Shown here piece by piece: positions 21,272 to 33,196 of a DNA stretch of 64,000 bases (position 1 is the first letter of the stretch; every line of letters begins with the position of its first letter). The DNA comes from Lingula anatina (Eukaryota; Brachiopoda; Lingulata; Lingulida; Lingulidae). The notes below the pieces were generated by a model. The model was not told the origin of the DNA and made no database searches. It saw only the letters and a program-made list of their open reading frames with translations. Location of the stretch: contig NW_019774736.1 of assembly GCF_001039355.2 (NCBI RefSeq), forward strand, positions 1 to 64,000. Reading direction: 5' to 3'. The translations under genes were made by a program, and so were the position numbers.

Positions 21272-24200
21272 ATTACTTAGTAATTTGGTAAGAGCTTGCT
21301 TAATATGAACTTTTGAGAATTTTGTATAAGACAATTACCTATTAGCACATCAGCCCTCTAATTGACCAAGAAAACTTTTTATTGCAGGCATATCGTGATA
21401 TGATGTTAATTAGCAGAGATGGACTAACTTTTGTATTAACAAGGACTAATCAGCTGATTTTTGAAAAATGGCTGAAGCTACAGGATACTCCAAGAACACA
21501 GGTGTGTAGAGATGGATTTATGGATGCATGCAACATGTAAAACTTCATTAGTTAAAAACATGTATATAGGGCCCTAGTAAATTTGAATTTAAAGGGTTGT
21601 CCTTAAAGATGTTGAAATAAAACTGGTGTACAGTCAAAGATTTTCCTACTAAAAACTCTGGATTAATTTTCCTAGTTCAGTTCAAAAGTGTGTCAAGGTA
21701 TTTGATAAGAAGTACCAAAAGAAGTGGTTTATGTACTTGACATATATTTAAAACCTTGTGTTATGTCACTTTAGTTTTGTAAATATTTGTCTGTCCCCAT
21801 TGAAGAAGGAGAAAGATGATCAGAAGGCATTCTGACCAAGTCAATTTACAGACAAATTTTGTTTCTGTATGTATTAGCATGTGTTAAGTTCATTTATCAA
21901 TTTAACTTTGGATACATCTCCTGATTTTAAGTTCACCCTTTTCTGTGTGTTTGTGTATTTCAGATTGTGTGGTTTTGCAAAGAACTAGTCAAAAACTCTG
22001 TAAATGGAACTGAGAGTGTGTGCAACTCATTATTGAGGCAGATTGCTGGTAAGTGGAACTAATCAAATTATTTTTAAGGCTTCAGATCTGCATATTTGCA
22101 TTAGTTTAATTATATTAAATGCATTTCACATTTTGAAGGTCGTGTTTCCTTATATTGTTGCAATGGTTTGTAATCACATTGACATTATACTTGACCATTT
22201 GATATTTGAATTGTTGTGTACTGATATTATCATTTGATGAACTGATTTTATAAATTTATTCAGGTGGTGATATTTCTCCTAAAAATGTCTGGTTGGCTGA
22301 GAGTATGTTGGATATGTTTATGGAACATAGGTAGGTACGGAAATTAACATTTTCCATGATAGGAGACAATATCAGGATATTTCTGAAATGGAATTCTCAC
22401 ATATTGAAAATGAAATTTAGGCACAATAGATAATCTAACCAAATAAATTATCATTCATCAGGTACAATTCCTAGATGTGGTACAGTTTTAAATTTTGATG
22501 CTATAGTCTAATATATACTATTTGCATTTTTTTTTCACTACATCTTTTTTTCTCTCTTTCCTGCATGTAAAGCAATATGATGGATGCTTGATTTTGTTCC
22601 AGGCCTTGGTTAGACAAAATAGCTGGTCTTCTAGCAACAGTAGTGTACACATATTTAAGGGTTATAGTAGACCATAATGGTGCTGCCTATGAGAGTTTGA
22701 GAAAGAGGGAGGTGGAATTTACAGTCTCTTTATTAAGAGAAAAGGTAAGATGTGTTGAAGTAGGTTCATGGGTTTGGTAATATTAAGAAGATAGGGAATG
22801 TTCTTTAGTCACGAACAGACTGCAGAAGATGTCAGATTTATTTAAAAGTGTATCTGTGAGTATTATAATATATTAAGTTGTGACAGAAGAATGCATCCAC
22901 ATTTCAGGTTTCCTTCACTCATTTGTGAAGTGTAGTGAATGTCATTAACATGTTTTTACCCAGTTAAGTCTGTACTCTGTTTGTCTTCAGTGGATGGAAT
23001 GTGCTCCTATTGGCCGAGACTTGGTGAGGTTATTACAGAATGTAGCAAGAATACCAGAGTTTTACAAACTTTGGCAAGAGATTCTCAACAATCCAACTGC
23101 CTTGAGTTCACAGTTTACAGGTAAGCATTTTCTTCTATTAGCTTTATCATGATCTGAAAAACAACCTTTTTGTTGCTCAATAGCCTATATTTTTCTGAAA
23201 ATTGTACCAAATATGTAAAATTGGTAAACCTTGTATTTAATATAATTTTTCTTGTTTTTTTTTAACAGAAGGTGAAAGTAGTGTCATGTTTATTTAAATG
23301 ATTTCAGATTTATCAGTCAAAATTTGCATGTATAAGACAGAAATTTCATTTGCACATGCACACTTAGTAATTCACTTTCTATTACACAGGTATATCTCAG
23401 CTGCTAAAAACAAGAACTTCTAGAAAATTTCTTATATCAAGACTTACCCCTGATATGGAAACAAAGTTGGCTTTTCTGCTTACAAAAGTAAGTGAAGTGT
23501 TTAAAGGATGAATTTTTAAGGTATATGATTGCTGGGTAATTTTTCCCACTAGTTCCTCCACCTGAGAAACAAGCCTACAAAAAAAAAAAAAAATGGGCAG
23601 CCGTCTAGTATACCTGCCAAAAAATTTGATAATTTTTTCTTGTTGATTTTATCTTNTGGTTCACCATCAAGAAATGTACATATTCATGTAAATGCTTTTC
23701 TTTTTATGACTATTTTGATGTAAGAAGTCATATATATATGTAATGAGACTTCAAGTTTCTGCTACTGAATTTTGACATTTTATTTATAAATAAAGGTACT
23801 TGCAATAGAATTGCCTGTTGAAAGTCTGAATCTTATATATATATATATTCACTGAAATGTATTCTTTGATTGGGATTTACTTATCAGTGTAAGAATAATA
23901 GTTTTGTTGCTGTTTTATTTTAGTCCAATGTGGCAGCTTCTAATGCAAAATTGTCCCTCTTTTATGACTGGTTGTTTTTTGACCCTGAGAAAGACAGCAT
24001 AATGAACATAGGTAAGACTTGAATACTCTTCTGAAAATTTAGAAACAGCAATTGTGATGTACTGAAAAATAACACCCAAGCCAAAGTTTTGAGTAATTTT
24101 CTCTAAAACATAAATTAAATTTTATCATATAGTTTATGGCAGGAGATGGTTTTTTGTTTCAGAGCCGTGTATTCTTGTGATGTACCACTCCATCAGGCCA

Positions 24201-27108
24201 CACCCTGCAATTACAGCAACATTGCTGGACTTCATGTGCAGGGTAAGTTGATATTAGGTTCTCTGGTGTAACATTTAAATGGTACATTTTTCTTCGTTAT
24301 TTAAAATGTTGGCTAAATGTTTTGTATATATTGTAGTAATATATGCTTTGCTTTAAAATGTGTATTTGTTGATAGTCATGCTTTTTTTCCAGATCATCCC
24401 CAACTTCCACCCTTCACTAGTAGATCAAGTGAGACAAGGCATTTACAAATCATTGAGGAGCATTTTAGAAAAGCGTGTACTTGCGTATGTATAAGGTGTT
24501 CATCATGAAATTGAACAGCAGAATAGTTGTGCCTTTGTAAATCTTTAATACGGTATGAAGAATTGAGTTTTGTGGTCAGTTCTTTGTTAAAGTTATTTGC
24601 CAGTTTAATAAGATGCATCTTGATGTTAATGCCTAGAGACAATTGATTGCCAGAGTATATGACAATACAGCATGGCATTTATCACATTGATCATATTATT
24701 TTAGGTCAATATCTCCATTATTTGATAATCCAAAGCTAGACAAGGAATTGCGGGCCATGATAAGAGAGCAGTTCACAGAATTTTGTTCTGTGGAAGGTAA
24801 ACATTTAAATTTTAGTGTGCAAATATAGAGCAAAAATCTTTCTAGCAAGAGTTTCTATTTTTTCCAAGTGATTTTACAAGTTGTCATACCAGTGAACTCC
24901 TTAAGGGCATTGTAAGCCTCTATTATCATCCAAACACTGAAAATGAAATGTGATTTTTCCTGCATCTAATTATTCAATAATGCGTCTATCTTTGTGCTGA
25001 TTTAAACAATAAAAATCCCCTCAAATATATAAAATATCAGTGTTTAAATGTTATGGAGTTATGAGCCCCTAATTAGAGATTTTCATTAAACATTGGCATT
25101 ATTTTGCTCTATCAAAGATAAAATCTGAACTAAATATCTTAAGAAAAATTGCAGGCAAGGGTTTGGAGTACTAAAAGGTGTCATTAAATTGGTGTTAAAA
25201 TAGTGTTCATGGGTGCTCAGAAATTTGAGAAGCTGATTTTTTCAATTTTTACCCCAAAATCGCAATTATGACATCACCCATAAGATAGCATGTGTAAATT
25301 AATACTCTCAACACTGAAGATTTATCTGTTATCCGCAAGAATGCATATGTAAGGCAGTAGATAAGGAGTTTTTGGCAAAGGCTAACAATATCCTTAAAGA
25401 CAACGTCCTAAGTAAATATATTAAATGTTATAGTGATGAACTATTTTTTTAGTTCACAAATATATGGTCTTGGTTGGGCCAGATTCATTGATGTTTTATG
25501 TGATGACACCACAGTGCAAATGATAATTGTATAATTTAACATGTTTTTTGATGTGAATTTCAGTGAAAGAAGAAGTGAACAATGGTAAAGAGGTTGCAGA
25601 GAATGATAGCAATCATCATCCTCGTCTAAACCACTCTGACAGCATTCCTGATGCAGCCTTCAGTGATGAGGAGGATGACATACCATTAGGTAAGCAGCAG
25701 TATTTAAAATTCTGATAAAATGCTCAAATATCCAAATTGGGTCTTGTTTGTATGGAACACAGTATGTAATTTGAATTTTTAAAAGACTGTAAATATTGTG
25801 ATGAATGCTTTTAAATTGCAACATAATTTGATTGATAGCTTAGTTTTGTTGGTTGATTTAATTTAATATTCATTATTTCCAGGGAAGTTAAGATCTGAAA
25901 TGAAATTTAGACCAATCAAAGAGCCACCCAAATATAAGCCAGTTGATATCACAGACTACATAGATCAGCTGCCAGATGGAGATATGAAAGCTAGTGTATT
26001 GGAGTTGCAGAATGAAACGTAGATATCTATCACTTATTTCACAAATGTTTGGTGGCAAATTCCAGTTAAATGAGGATTGATTTTTAGTGTGTAAATGTCA
26101 TATTTTTCATTTGTTTTTAGTTCTGTATCTGTGTTTGAAATTTTTAAGATACTCGCACTTGATTGTACATTTAAAGCAGATTTATCATATCTTAAGATTA
26201 AAACTGTAAAAGCAAGAAAACACATTTCATTATATGTATTCCTATTTCCAGTGATAATGAAATTCAGTGTGAAGTGATGGAAAAGTTGACGCAGGCTGTC
26301 ATTCAAGAGGTGAAAAATAAAACTTGATTGATTGTGAAATGTTGCATTCTTAAATGCTTAGTTTGATAATATGTAAGTCTTATAAGAAAGGTTATGTTGA
26401 AAAAAAAACAGTTGGACCAAATTCCCACCTATGTTTCAGCTATGATATACTTAAAGTTACATATAAAGCAAGATAGATTCCCTGTAACACATAAAAATCA
26501 CTAAAAATCCTGTATAACATAAAAAAAACTACCAGTTTCTAATAGAAATCAAATATGCTAAAGGATAACCCAAATTAATTACTCAGTCAGCCAATAAAAG
26601 TTGTTAAAACTGCACCTTTTTCAAACTTCTGGTCGTAAACTTGACCTATTTATCTGTTCCTCCAGTTCTTACAAGTCTGCCTAGTAACCTAGTAATGTAT
26701 GATGCATTACTGTTGGGCATGCAATAGCAAAATTATTCAAATAAAAGTTGGCAGAAATGGCCAAGGGTTATATATAGCACAGAAAAGAAGTAGAAAATAT
26801 CTGTTCATACATCATATTGGGATATTTGGGATGTATTAAGTGATATTCTTTGGCATTTCTTTAAGTTATGTAATTTGAAACTCTGTGGTGGCATTTGATA
26901 GGGTTTAGTGGCAATGATTTGACATGTCAGCTTGCTACAAATACATGTTTTAATATTCTGATTATGATTGCTTAACACTCCTCAGTAGTATTATATAAAA
27001 CATGTTTTTTTCTCTTTCTTTTTGCTAGGATGACTTTGACCAGGAGGTCGCTATAACTCTGGCCACATGTCTCTGTCAGCTTCTTGTCAATCAACTCAAT
27101 AATAATCT
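18770..27108 (+). CDS. INTS3: Integrator complex subunit 3, 5' part (exons 1-17, broken at N)
   Basis: INTS3 is a scaffold of the Integrator snRNA-processing complex and of the SOSS single-strand-DNA damage complex. Exons join in phase: 18770-18844, 19960-20043, 21014-21097, 21388-21501, 21964-22048, 22264-22330, 22603-22744, 22991-23120, 23390-23487, 23924-24011, 24163-24242, 24393-24484, 24705-24796, 25564-25689, 25883-26018, 26252-26309 and 27029-27108 (cut by the N at 27109). Landmarks: [21 protein letters not shown]-like [69 protein letters not shown] and [16 protein letters not shown], all matching vertebrate INTS3. The first ATG in frame is at 18770; the upstream frame is closed. Between exons 9 and 10 about 63 conserved residues are absent around a single N at 23656. 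Confidence 0.93.
20073..20850. mobile_element. Insertion with about 60-bp flanking direct repeats (holds dispersed repeat copy 2)
   Basis: ACAGAAAGAAAATGTGAAAT and the 40 bp after it occur at 20073-20134 and again at 20788-20850 with one difference. Between them lie an (AAAT)n tract and the dispersed repeat 20264-20786. This is an insertion or duplication within INTS3 intron 2; the flanks are too long for an ordinary target-site duplication. Confidence 0.65.
21179..21268. repeat. (AT)n microsatellite
   Basis: About 45 AT units in INTS3 intron 3, 80 bp after the exon. Confidence 0.95.
23656..23656. other. Single-N contig join inside INTS3 intron 9
   Basis: A lone N, like those at 27109 and 35528 that mark demonstrable contig joins. 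It coincides with a missing INTS3 coding segment. Confidence 0.7.
24905..25393. mobile_element. Second type of TTAA-flanked MITE, 489 bp
   Basis: TTAA at 24901-24904 and 25394-25397 bounds ends GGGCATTGTAAGCCT and, inverted, GGATATTGTTAGCCT (12 of 15 identical). No coding capacity. Located in INTS3 intron 13. The inside is unrelated to the AGGGATAATAAC family. Confidence 0.65.
26390..27108 (+). repeat. Contig end overlapping 35529-36247 exactly in length
   Basis: The 719 bp up to the N at 27109 recur at 35529-36247 with an offset of 9139 throughout and no difference that I found. The intervening copy at 27111-27820 differs by several substitutions and indels. Covers INTS3 intron 16 and the first 80 bases of exon 17. 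Confidence 0.9.
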
Positions 27109-27740
27109 NTATAATGTTGAAAAAAAAAAACAGTTGGACCAAATTCCTACCTATGTTTCAGCTATGATATACTTAAAGTTACATATAAAGCAAGATAGGT
27201 TCCCTGTAACACATAAAAATCACTAAAAATCCTGCATAACATAAAAAACTACCAGTTTCTAATAGAAATCAAATATGCTAAAGGATAACCCAAATTAATT
27301 ACTCAGTCAGCCAATAAAAGTTGTTAAAACTGCACCTTTTTCAAACTTCTGGTCGTAAACTTGACCTATTTATCTGTTCCTCCAGTTCTTAAAAGTCTGC
27401 CAAGTAACCTAGTAATGTGTGATGCATTACTGTTGGGCATGCAATAGCAAAATTATTCAAATAAAAGTTGGCAGAAATGGCCAAGGGTTATATATAGCAC
27501 AGAAAAGAAGTAGAAAATATCTGTTCATACATCATATTTTGGGATGTATTAAGTGATATTCTTTGGCATTTCTTTAAGTTATGTAATTTGAAACTATATG
27601 GTTGCATTTGATAGGGTTTAGTGGCAATGATTTGACATGTCAGCTTGCTACAAATACATTTTTAATATTCTGATTATGATTGCTTAACACTCCTCAGTAG
27701 TATTATATAAAACATGTTTTTTTTTCTTTCTTTTTGCTAG

Positions 27741-30700
27741 GATGACTTTGACCAGGAGGTCGCTATAACTCTGGCCACATGTCTCTGTCAGCTTCTTGTC
27801 AATCAACTCAATAACAATCTCTTTCCACAAGTTGTAGACGAGGAGTCCGTGGAAGATTCAATAGGATCACCTTTGTTTGTGCTATTTAGGTAAAATACAT
27901 GATATCATATGATTTTTTAAAAGTTTTACCTGTGGCTAAGGTTTTCTGTTAGACTTATATTTGCATCACCTTTTATTGTTATGTAGATAAATAGAATCTT
28001 GTTCATTATGTCAGTTTTCTTAAATTTACAGAAATTTATGTCAAACTCCAGAGGAAGATCCTAGTCGGCAGCCTTTACTTACATTAATTGGTGAAATGTA
28101 TGCCAAGCAATCTAGAATAGGCTATTATATGCTTTACTACTTAAAAGTAGGGTAAGTATCGTATAACTGTATTTTATTAGTATTACTTTGTCAGAAAATA
28201 TGCAATAATTCATGAATCATCAGAGCTCTTGCATTGCATTTGCTTTGATAAGCACAATGAAAGATTTTATTACTTAAAATCAAATTGTCTTAAGAATACA
28301 GTATTATTGTATGTCTGTTTGGCATGTTTCTTGATTATTTTTCAGGAAAATTGTGGATGACAAGATGTCAACATACAAAGATTTTTGCAAAACTTTAGAA
28401 AACAGAGATATTGAGTCCTGTTTAATGACAGACCTAAGAGTAAGTGCCTTTCATTAAGTTCCCAAATAAATATGAGAACTGTCTCAGTTACAACAACATT
28501 TTTTTTCTGTAGGTTAATTAGATTCAATAATTAAAAACAGGTGTGTGTTTGTCAGCACATGTTCAGTTCCAACATTTTAGCGGGTAGGAGGGGGGTTATC
28601 ACCTGACAATGAATCACAGTTGTATGTCATTAGTACACTACTTTATAACTGTACAAATATTTTAATTATGAGAAGCATTTATATGTTATATTTTGTTAGA
28701 TGTTCCCTCTAAAATATTATTCTGTTGTTGTAGTTATGTCAAGAGGATGACGTGCGATTGTTCACCTATCTCATCCCAGACATCTATACTCAGGTAAGAC
28801 TATTGTTAACAGTCATTATGCATTTGGTCTTTTTAGTTGATATACTGTATTATATAACATCATTATAGATATCATGAAAAGGACTAAATGTTACTTTAAA
28901 ATCTCAAACATTACATATCTATCTTCATTTTAGTTTCCAAATATTGCAATTGGGAGTGCAGAGCTTCTTCATCTTATTGTGTCTTCCATTGATGGTTCTC
29001 AGGTAACTTGATATTACAGAAGATAGCAAAAGATATATATTCAGATAACATGCAATGTTTAGTGCTGATGTTGACAGCTAATTCTCTTTAGGGATGTCAG
29101 GAAGAAGCCTGGTGTCGTATTTTACAACATTAGAAGAAAGTTAACTTGTTCTCTCTTAAGATGGAATTGCACTGATTACATTTTGGCCTAAGGCTGAAGT
29201 ACTAGATGGTATGGAACTGTAAATGTCTGCTTTATATTTCTGATAAGTAGCAAATATTACCACTTCAACATAACAGGAAACTAACAGGTTTTTGGTTTTA
29301 CAGCTTCAGGATCTAGTATGTCAAATACTCCAGGGGCATCTCATCATGTTCAGGAAAGACTCATTCCTCTCTATTCTAAGTAAGTGAAAAGCAACACAGC
29401 AATATATATTTCCATTTCATTTGTGTTCAGTTTGCCTTAAGTTTGGCTGCATTTCCAAGTTTTAAGTTTGATATAACAAATTGTCTATTTATAATTATGA
29501 TGATGATAATTATTGTAACTTTAACTATTATTATTGATTTTTGTTAAATAAACACCTGAATATTTTGGTATTTTGGTAATTTAGCAGCAGCAGCTCAATA
29601 ATTTCTTTCAATTGTACTAAAACCCAATGACTGATTTAACACTTTAAAAATCAACATTGCAGATGCCAGTTTAGAATGGGAGACAATAGAGCAATACTTT
29701 CTTTGGCAGCTTATTGCAGCACACAACATACCTGTGGAGCACATCATGCCAATTCTTCCAAAGTTAGAGTTCCAAAGTAAGATTATTTTTGTAAGACACT
29801 AACTACCATTAAGATCCACCTCATCATTTTTAAGAGAAAGAAATTTATAAATGCTTAAAATATCCTCTTAAAGCACCCTTTCCAGACTCATTAAATTTAT
29901 CATTTTAGCTCATGCAGAAGCCTTGTCAAGCATCCTTATACAGCTGAAGCAGGAATGGTAAGTCCATGAAAAACACTTAGATTTAGATATATGTACCTTA
30001 ATGTATCGTTTTATTGAGCTCAGTTCATTTACTTTTTATGTAAATATACTTAAAATCCAGATGCCCAGACTACAAATATGTTGACAATACTATGGTGTAT
30101 GACATGTCAGTGGTCCATGCCATCTGCAAAGTGCAGGTAACGAACTCCTGCATTGGACACAAAATAACAGCATAAAACTGAATGCCACAAATACCAAGAG
30201 CATGACCATAAATTTTACACATACACCAGACCTTCCACCAATAGTTATTATTGTTATTATTATGTCAGTGGTGATAAAAATATCAGTGAATGCAATGTTA
30301 AGTGAAGTGAATGTTTTATGTATTTCAGCCCATCTGCAGAATTGCTAAGGCCAATATTTTGCCGTGAGTGCAAGAAGCATGACTACTTCTCTGTGTCCAT
30401 ACTTAAATATTGGGCCCAAGAATATGAAGATAAACTGGCAGATTTGGTGCTTGCTCAAATATCCAAGTCAAATCCATCCACACCAAACAGGAAAAGGCAA
30501 AGGTACAGCTTTCAGTCATTTAACGTATAACTTTTTGTAAAGTTTATACTGCTTTCTTGAGCTATATGAACTGGCTTTTACGTTCAGCATTTGGTTTGGT
30601 TTGTTGTATTCTTTTCGGCAAACTGATACATGTATAATCTAGTCTGTAAGTGTATTTTCAAGAAAAAATAATTAATTTTTATATTTCCAGAAGTACATCA

Positions 30701-32236
30701 ACAAGTATATCAGCAAACAAAAAGGAGAATCCAACAATTGAACAAACTCTGTCTCACTTAGATCACATGAGACAAGTTTGTCGAAATATTTCATGTAAGT
30801 GTAAAAATTTTATTAACTACTATAGAGTTCATTAATTTGATAATTATTCCTTTTCAATAGTGAATTTTAATAGGATTTGTTAAAACTATTACAGATTTAG
30901 TGTATTTATATTTATTTTCCAGTCATTACACATGAATCAATGCAACAGGCTCTCCAGTATGTTCAGTGTAATTGCACAGATTCAATAAAGATGAAGTAAG
31001 TGAATTCCAGTTTCTGTGTATGTGTCATTCAACAGAAAAAAAGTCTAGGCAAATTTGAATATTTCACCATCTGGCCAAAGGGGCTAAGTACTTAGGATAT
31101 ATGTAATAAACCACCCCACCTCCTACACTTTCTCGATGTGTGTCACTTAAAGGGATAATAACTCTGTGTATCAGATCTATATTTCACAATAAAAACATTG
31201 TGAATAACTCATGGAAATATAATATGTTTTACCACAAAAATGGAAGTTATAGCCATTATTCTGATATCTGAGCTTGTCTTTAAACCACGTGACCTCCATT
31301 GGTGGCTATACTCTGTTAAAATCTCTTAAGAGATTTTAAGAAAAAAAACCTTTTTAGAAGAAAAACAGGGACTAACTTTGAATGTAAAAATGGATTCATT
31401 AACCATTGGTAAGTATGGGAAAATTGTTGTTTACTCCAGGAAAATTCATTTTTTGGACGAAAAGAAGGGTAATTATCCCTTTAACTCCCCAAGTCTATCA
31501 GTGGTCATGTTGTGCTGAACAACATCAAGGCATATTGCATGTCCAATGCCAGATTATTATTCACATTTTCACTGAATTTAGCCTGAAGAAGTATGGCAAA
31601 TTATTGGCCTTGGCACTCAGGGCCAATCTGGGGGATTCACCCCTCTCACACCACTTCCCTTCTCTGATTATGTGGATCTGCCAGTGGGTGTTATTTTGCA
31701 TGTTCAATATGTAAAGTTTAGTGTTTAGTGCCAGATCATTTAAATGGCACATGAACTACAGCCAGTCTTTATATTTCAGGTATGGTGATTTATTAGCCTT
31801 AGCAGAAGATTTTGAAGATGTAAAAACCACACGTGTTCTCAGAGGACGAACTAAAGCTAATATTAGTCCCAAACCAACTGCCAGCAAGCAGAAGAAATCA
31901 CCAGCCCAAGCACCAAGTGATAGCTCTTCAGAGAGTAGCGAGGTCAGAATTTTCTTTTGAATTATAAATCAGATCAACAATAGAACTAGGATGTTCTTTA
32001 ATTCTTATTTCAGATTTAAGTTCTAATCTCCCAGATTAGTTAAACAGTGGTCTAACAACATATAAATACTTTTAAATGCTTGGCCAAAAAATGAAGTGAC
32101 TTTACTAAATATCATCTAGATAAACCAACATCTTATTTATAAATTTTTTGCTAATTTACAGGATGAAATTGTCAAACCAAAAACGAAGAAGAGGAAACGA
32201 GGAGCAACGCCACTTGATGAAGATGAAGATGATTGA
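27741..32236 (+). CDS. INTS3: INTS3 3' half, alternative haplotype
   Basis: Thirteen phase-consistent exons: 27741-27889, 28032-28151, 28346-28439, 28734-28793, 28934-29002, 29304-29379, 29663-29776, 29909-29957, 30329-30502, 30691-30794, 30923-30995, 31780-31942 and 32162-32236 (stop TGA). Landmarks: LCQEDDVRLFTYL, LQDLVCQILQGHLIMFRKDS, WETIEQYFLWQLIAAHNIPV, HAEALSSILIQLKQEW, YGDLLALAEDFED and a basic-acidic tail KPKTKKRKRGATPLDEDEDD, which match the C-terminal half of INTS3 in order. There is no start codon of its own. It is read here as the second allele of the exons at 36168-41290, not as a separate gene. Confidence 0.9.
31151..31480. mobile_element. TTAA-type MITE copy 2 (uninterrupted allele)
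   Basis: TTAA at 31147-31150 and 31481-31484 flanks AGGGATAATAACTC and its inverse. It contains the intact palindrome TCTCTTAAGAGA in its centre, which is the site occupied by a nested element in the other haplotype. In the last long intron of INTS3. Confidence 0.88.
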
Positions 32237-32710
32237 GGAATTGAACAAAGAAATTTTAATCTTAAAAATACTTTTTTAAATCTTGCTGGAGAGAAAAAAA
32301 AATAACAATGATTACATATGGCAATACTTCCACAGTCATTTTCAATGGTGCATTGCTTTAATAGTATATACCATACCATGCATCAGTAGATTTATTGAAT
32401 GCACATAGTGCAGCAGTTGATTTTCTGGTTTGAGAAGAAGCCAAAACTGTTACAGCAACTTTTAGGTGGTGATCAAGTTTTGAATATAATAAACTTTCCA
32501 GGTTGTAACTGTGGATGTCATGTGTATAGCATATTTAATTTTTCAACATATACAGTACCTTTGTGTCCACAGAAGACTGGCTTGACCAATATTGCGTTTT
32601 ACATGTATAAAGCCAGGAAAAATGTACATTTTCAAAGTTTATATTGGTTTTCTGTCTTTGTAATTTACAAAAACATAAGTGCAATTGAAAAGCACTTTGT
32701 TCAGCAATTA

Positions 32711-32716
32711 AATAAA
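32711..32716 (+). terminator. INTS3 poly(A) signal (alternative haplotype)
   Basis: AATAAA 475 bp after the stop codon, conserved at 41762-41767 in the other haplotype and followed by a T-rich stretch. Confidence 0.6.
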
Positions 32717-33196
32717 GATATCTTTTTGCATTTATTTTTTTTTCTGGACTTCTTGTAGTTGGTTATTGCAGTGAATCACGGAGGTGAAATTTCTCAAATT
32801 GCTTCAAATAAATATAAATATTTATTAAGGTCAAATTGAGCCTCAGCAACAAATTAATTACGCAACACTAATATCCTGAAACTTGAGAGATAGGTTAGGG
32901 TAGGTTGAAGAAAACTTGTTTTACTGTTAAGTTTTTACATGTCAGGTATGCAGGTTTGGCCCAATATCAAGTCAATTTGTTTTATTCAACCAAAACTTCT
33001 TTTAAAAAATGAATCTACAATTTCAGTAATGATATTTACAAATACAGTATAAGTCCAATATTACAAGGAGTTCATTTTAGCAGTTCAATGTGGAGCACAG
33101 TGTATCTGAGTAATTCCCTTTTTACTTGCTATATTGCACAACGCCACAAAAATTCCTCTGAAAACCCCTTTGTCTTCTGTTACACTTGAATGAATG

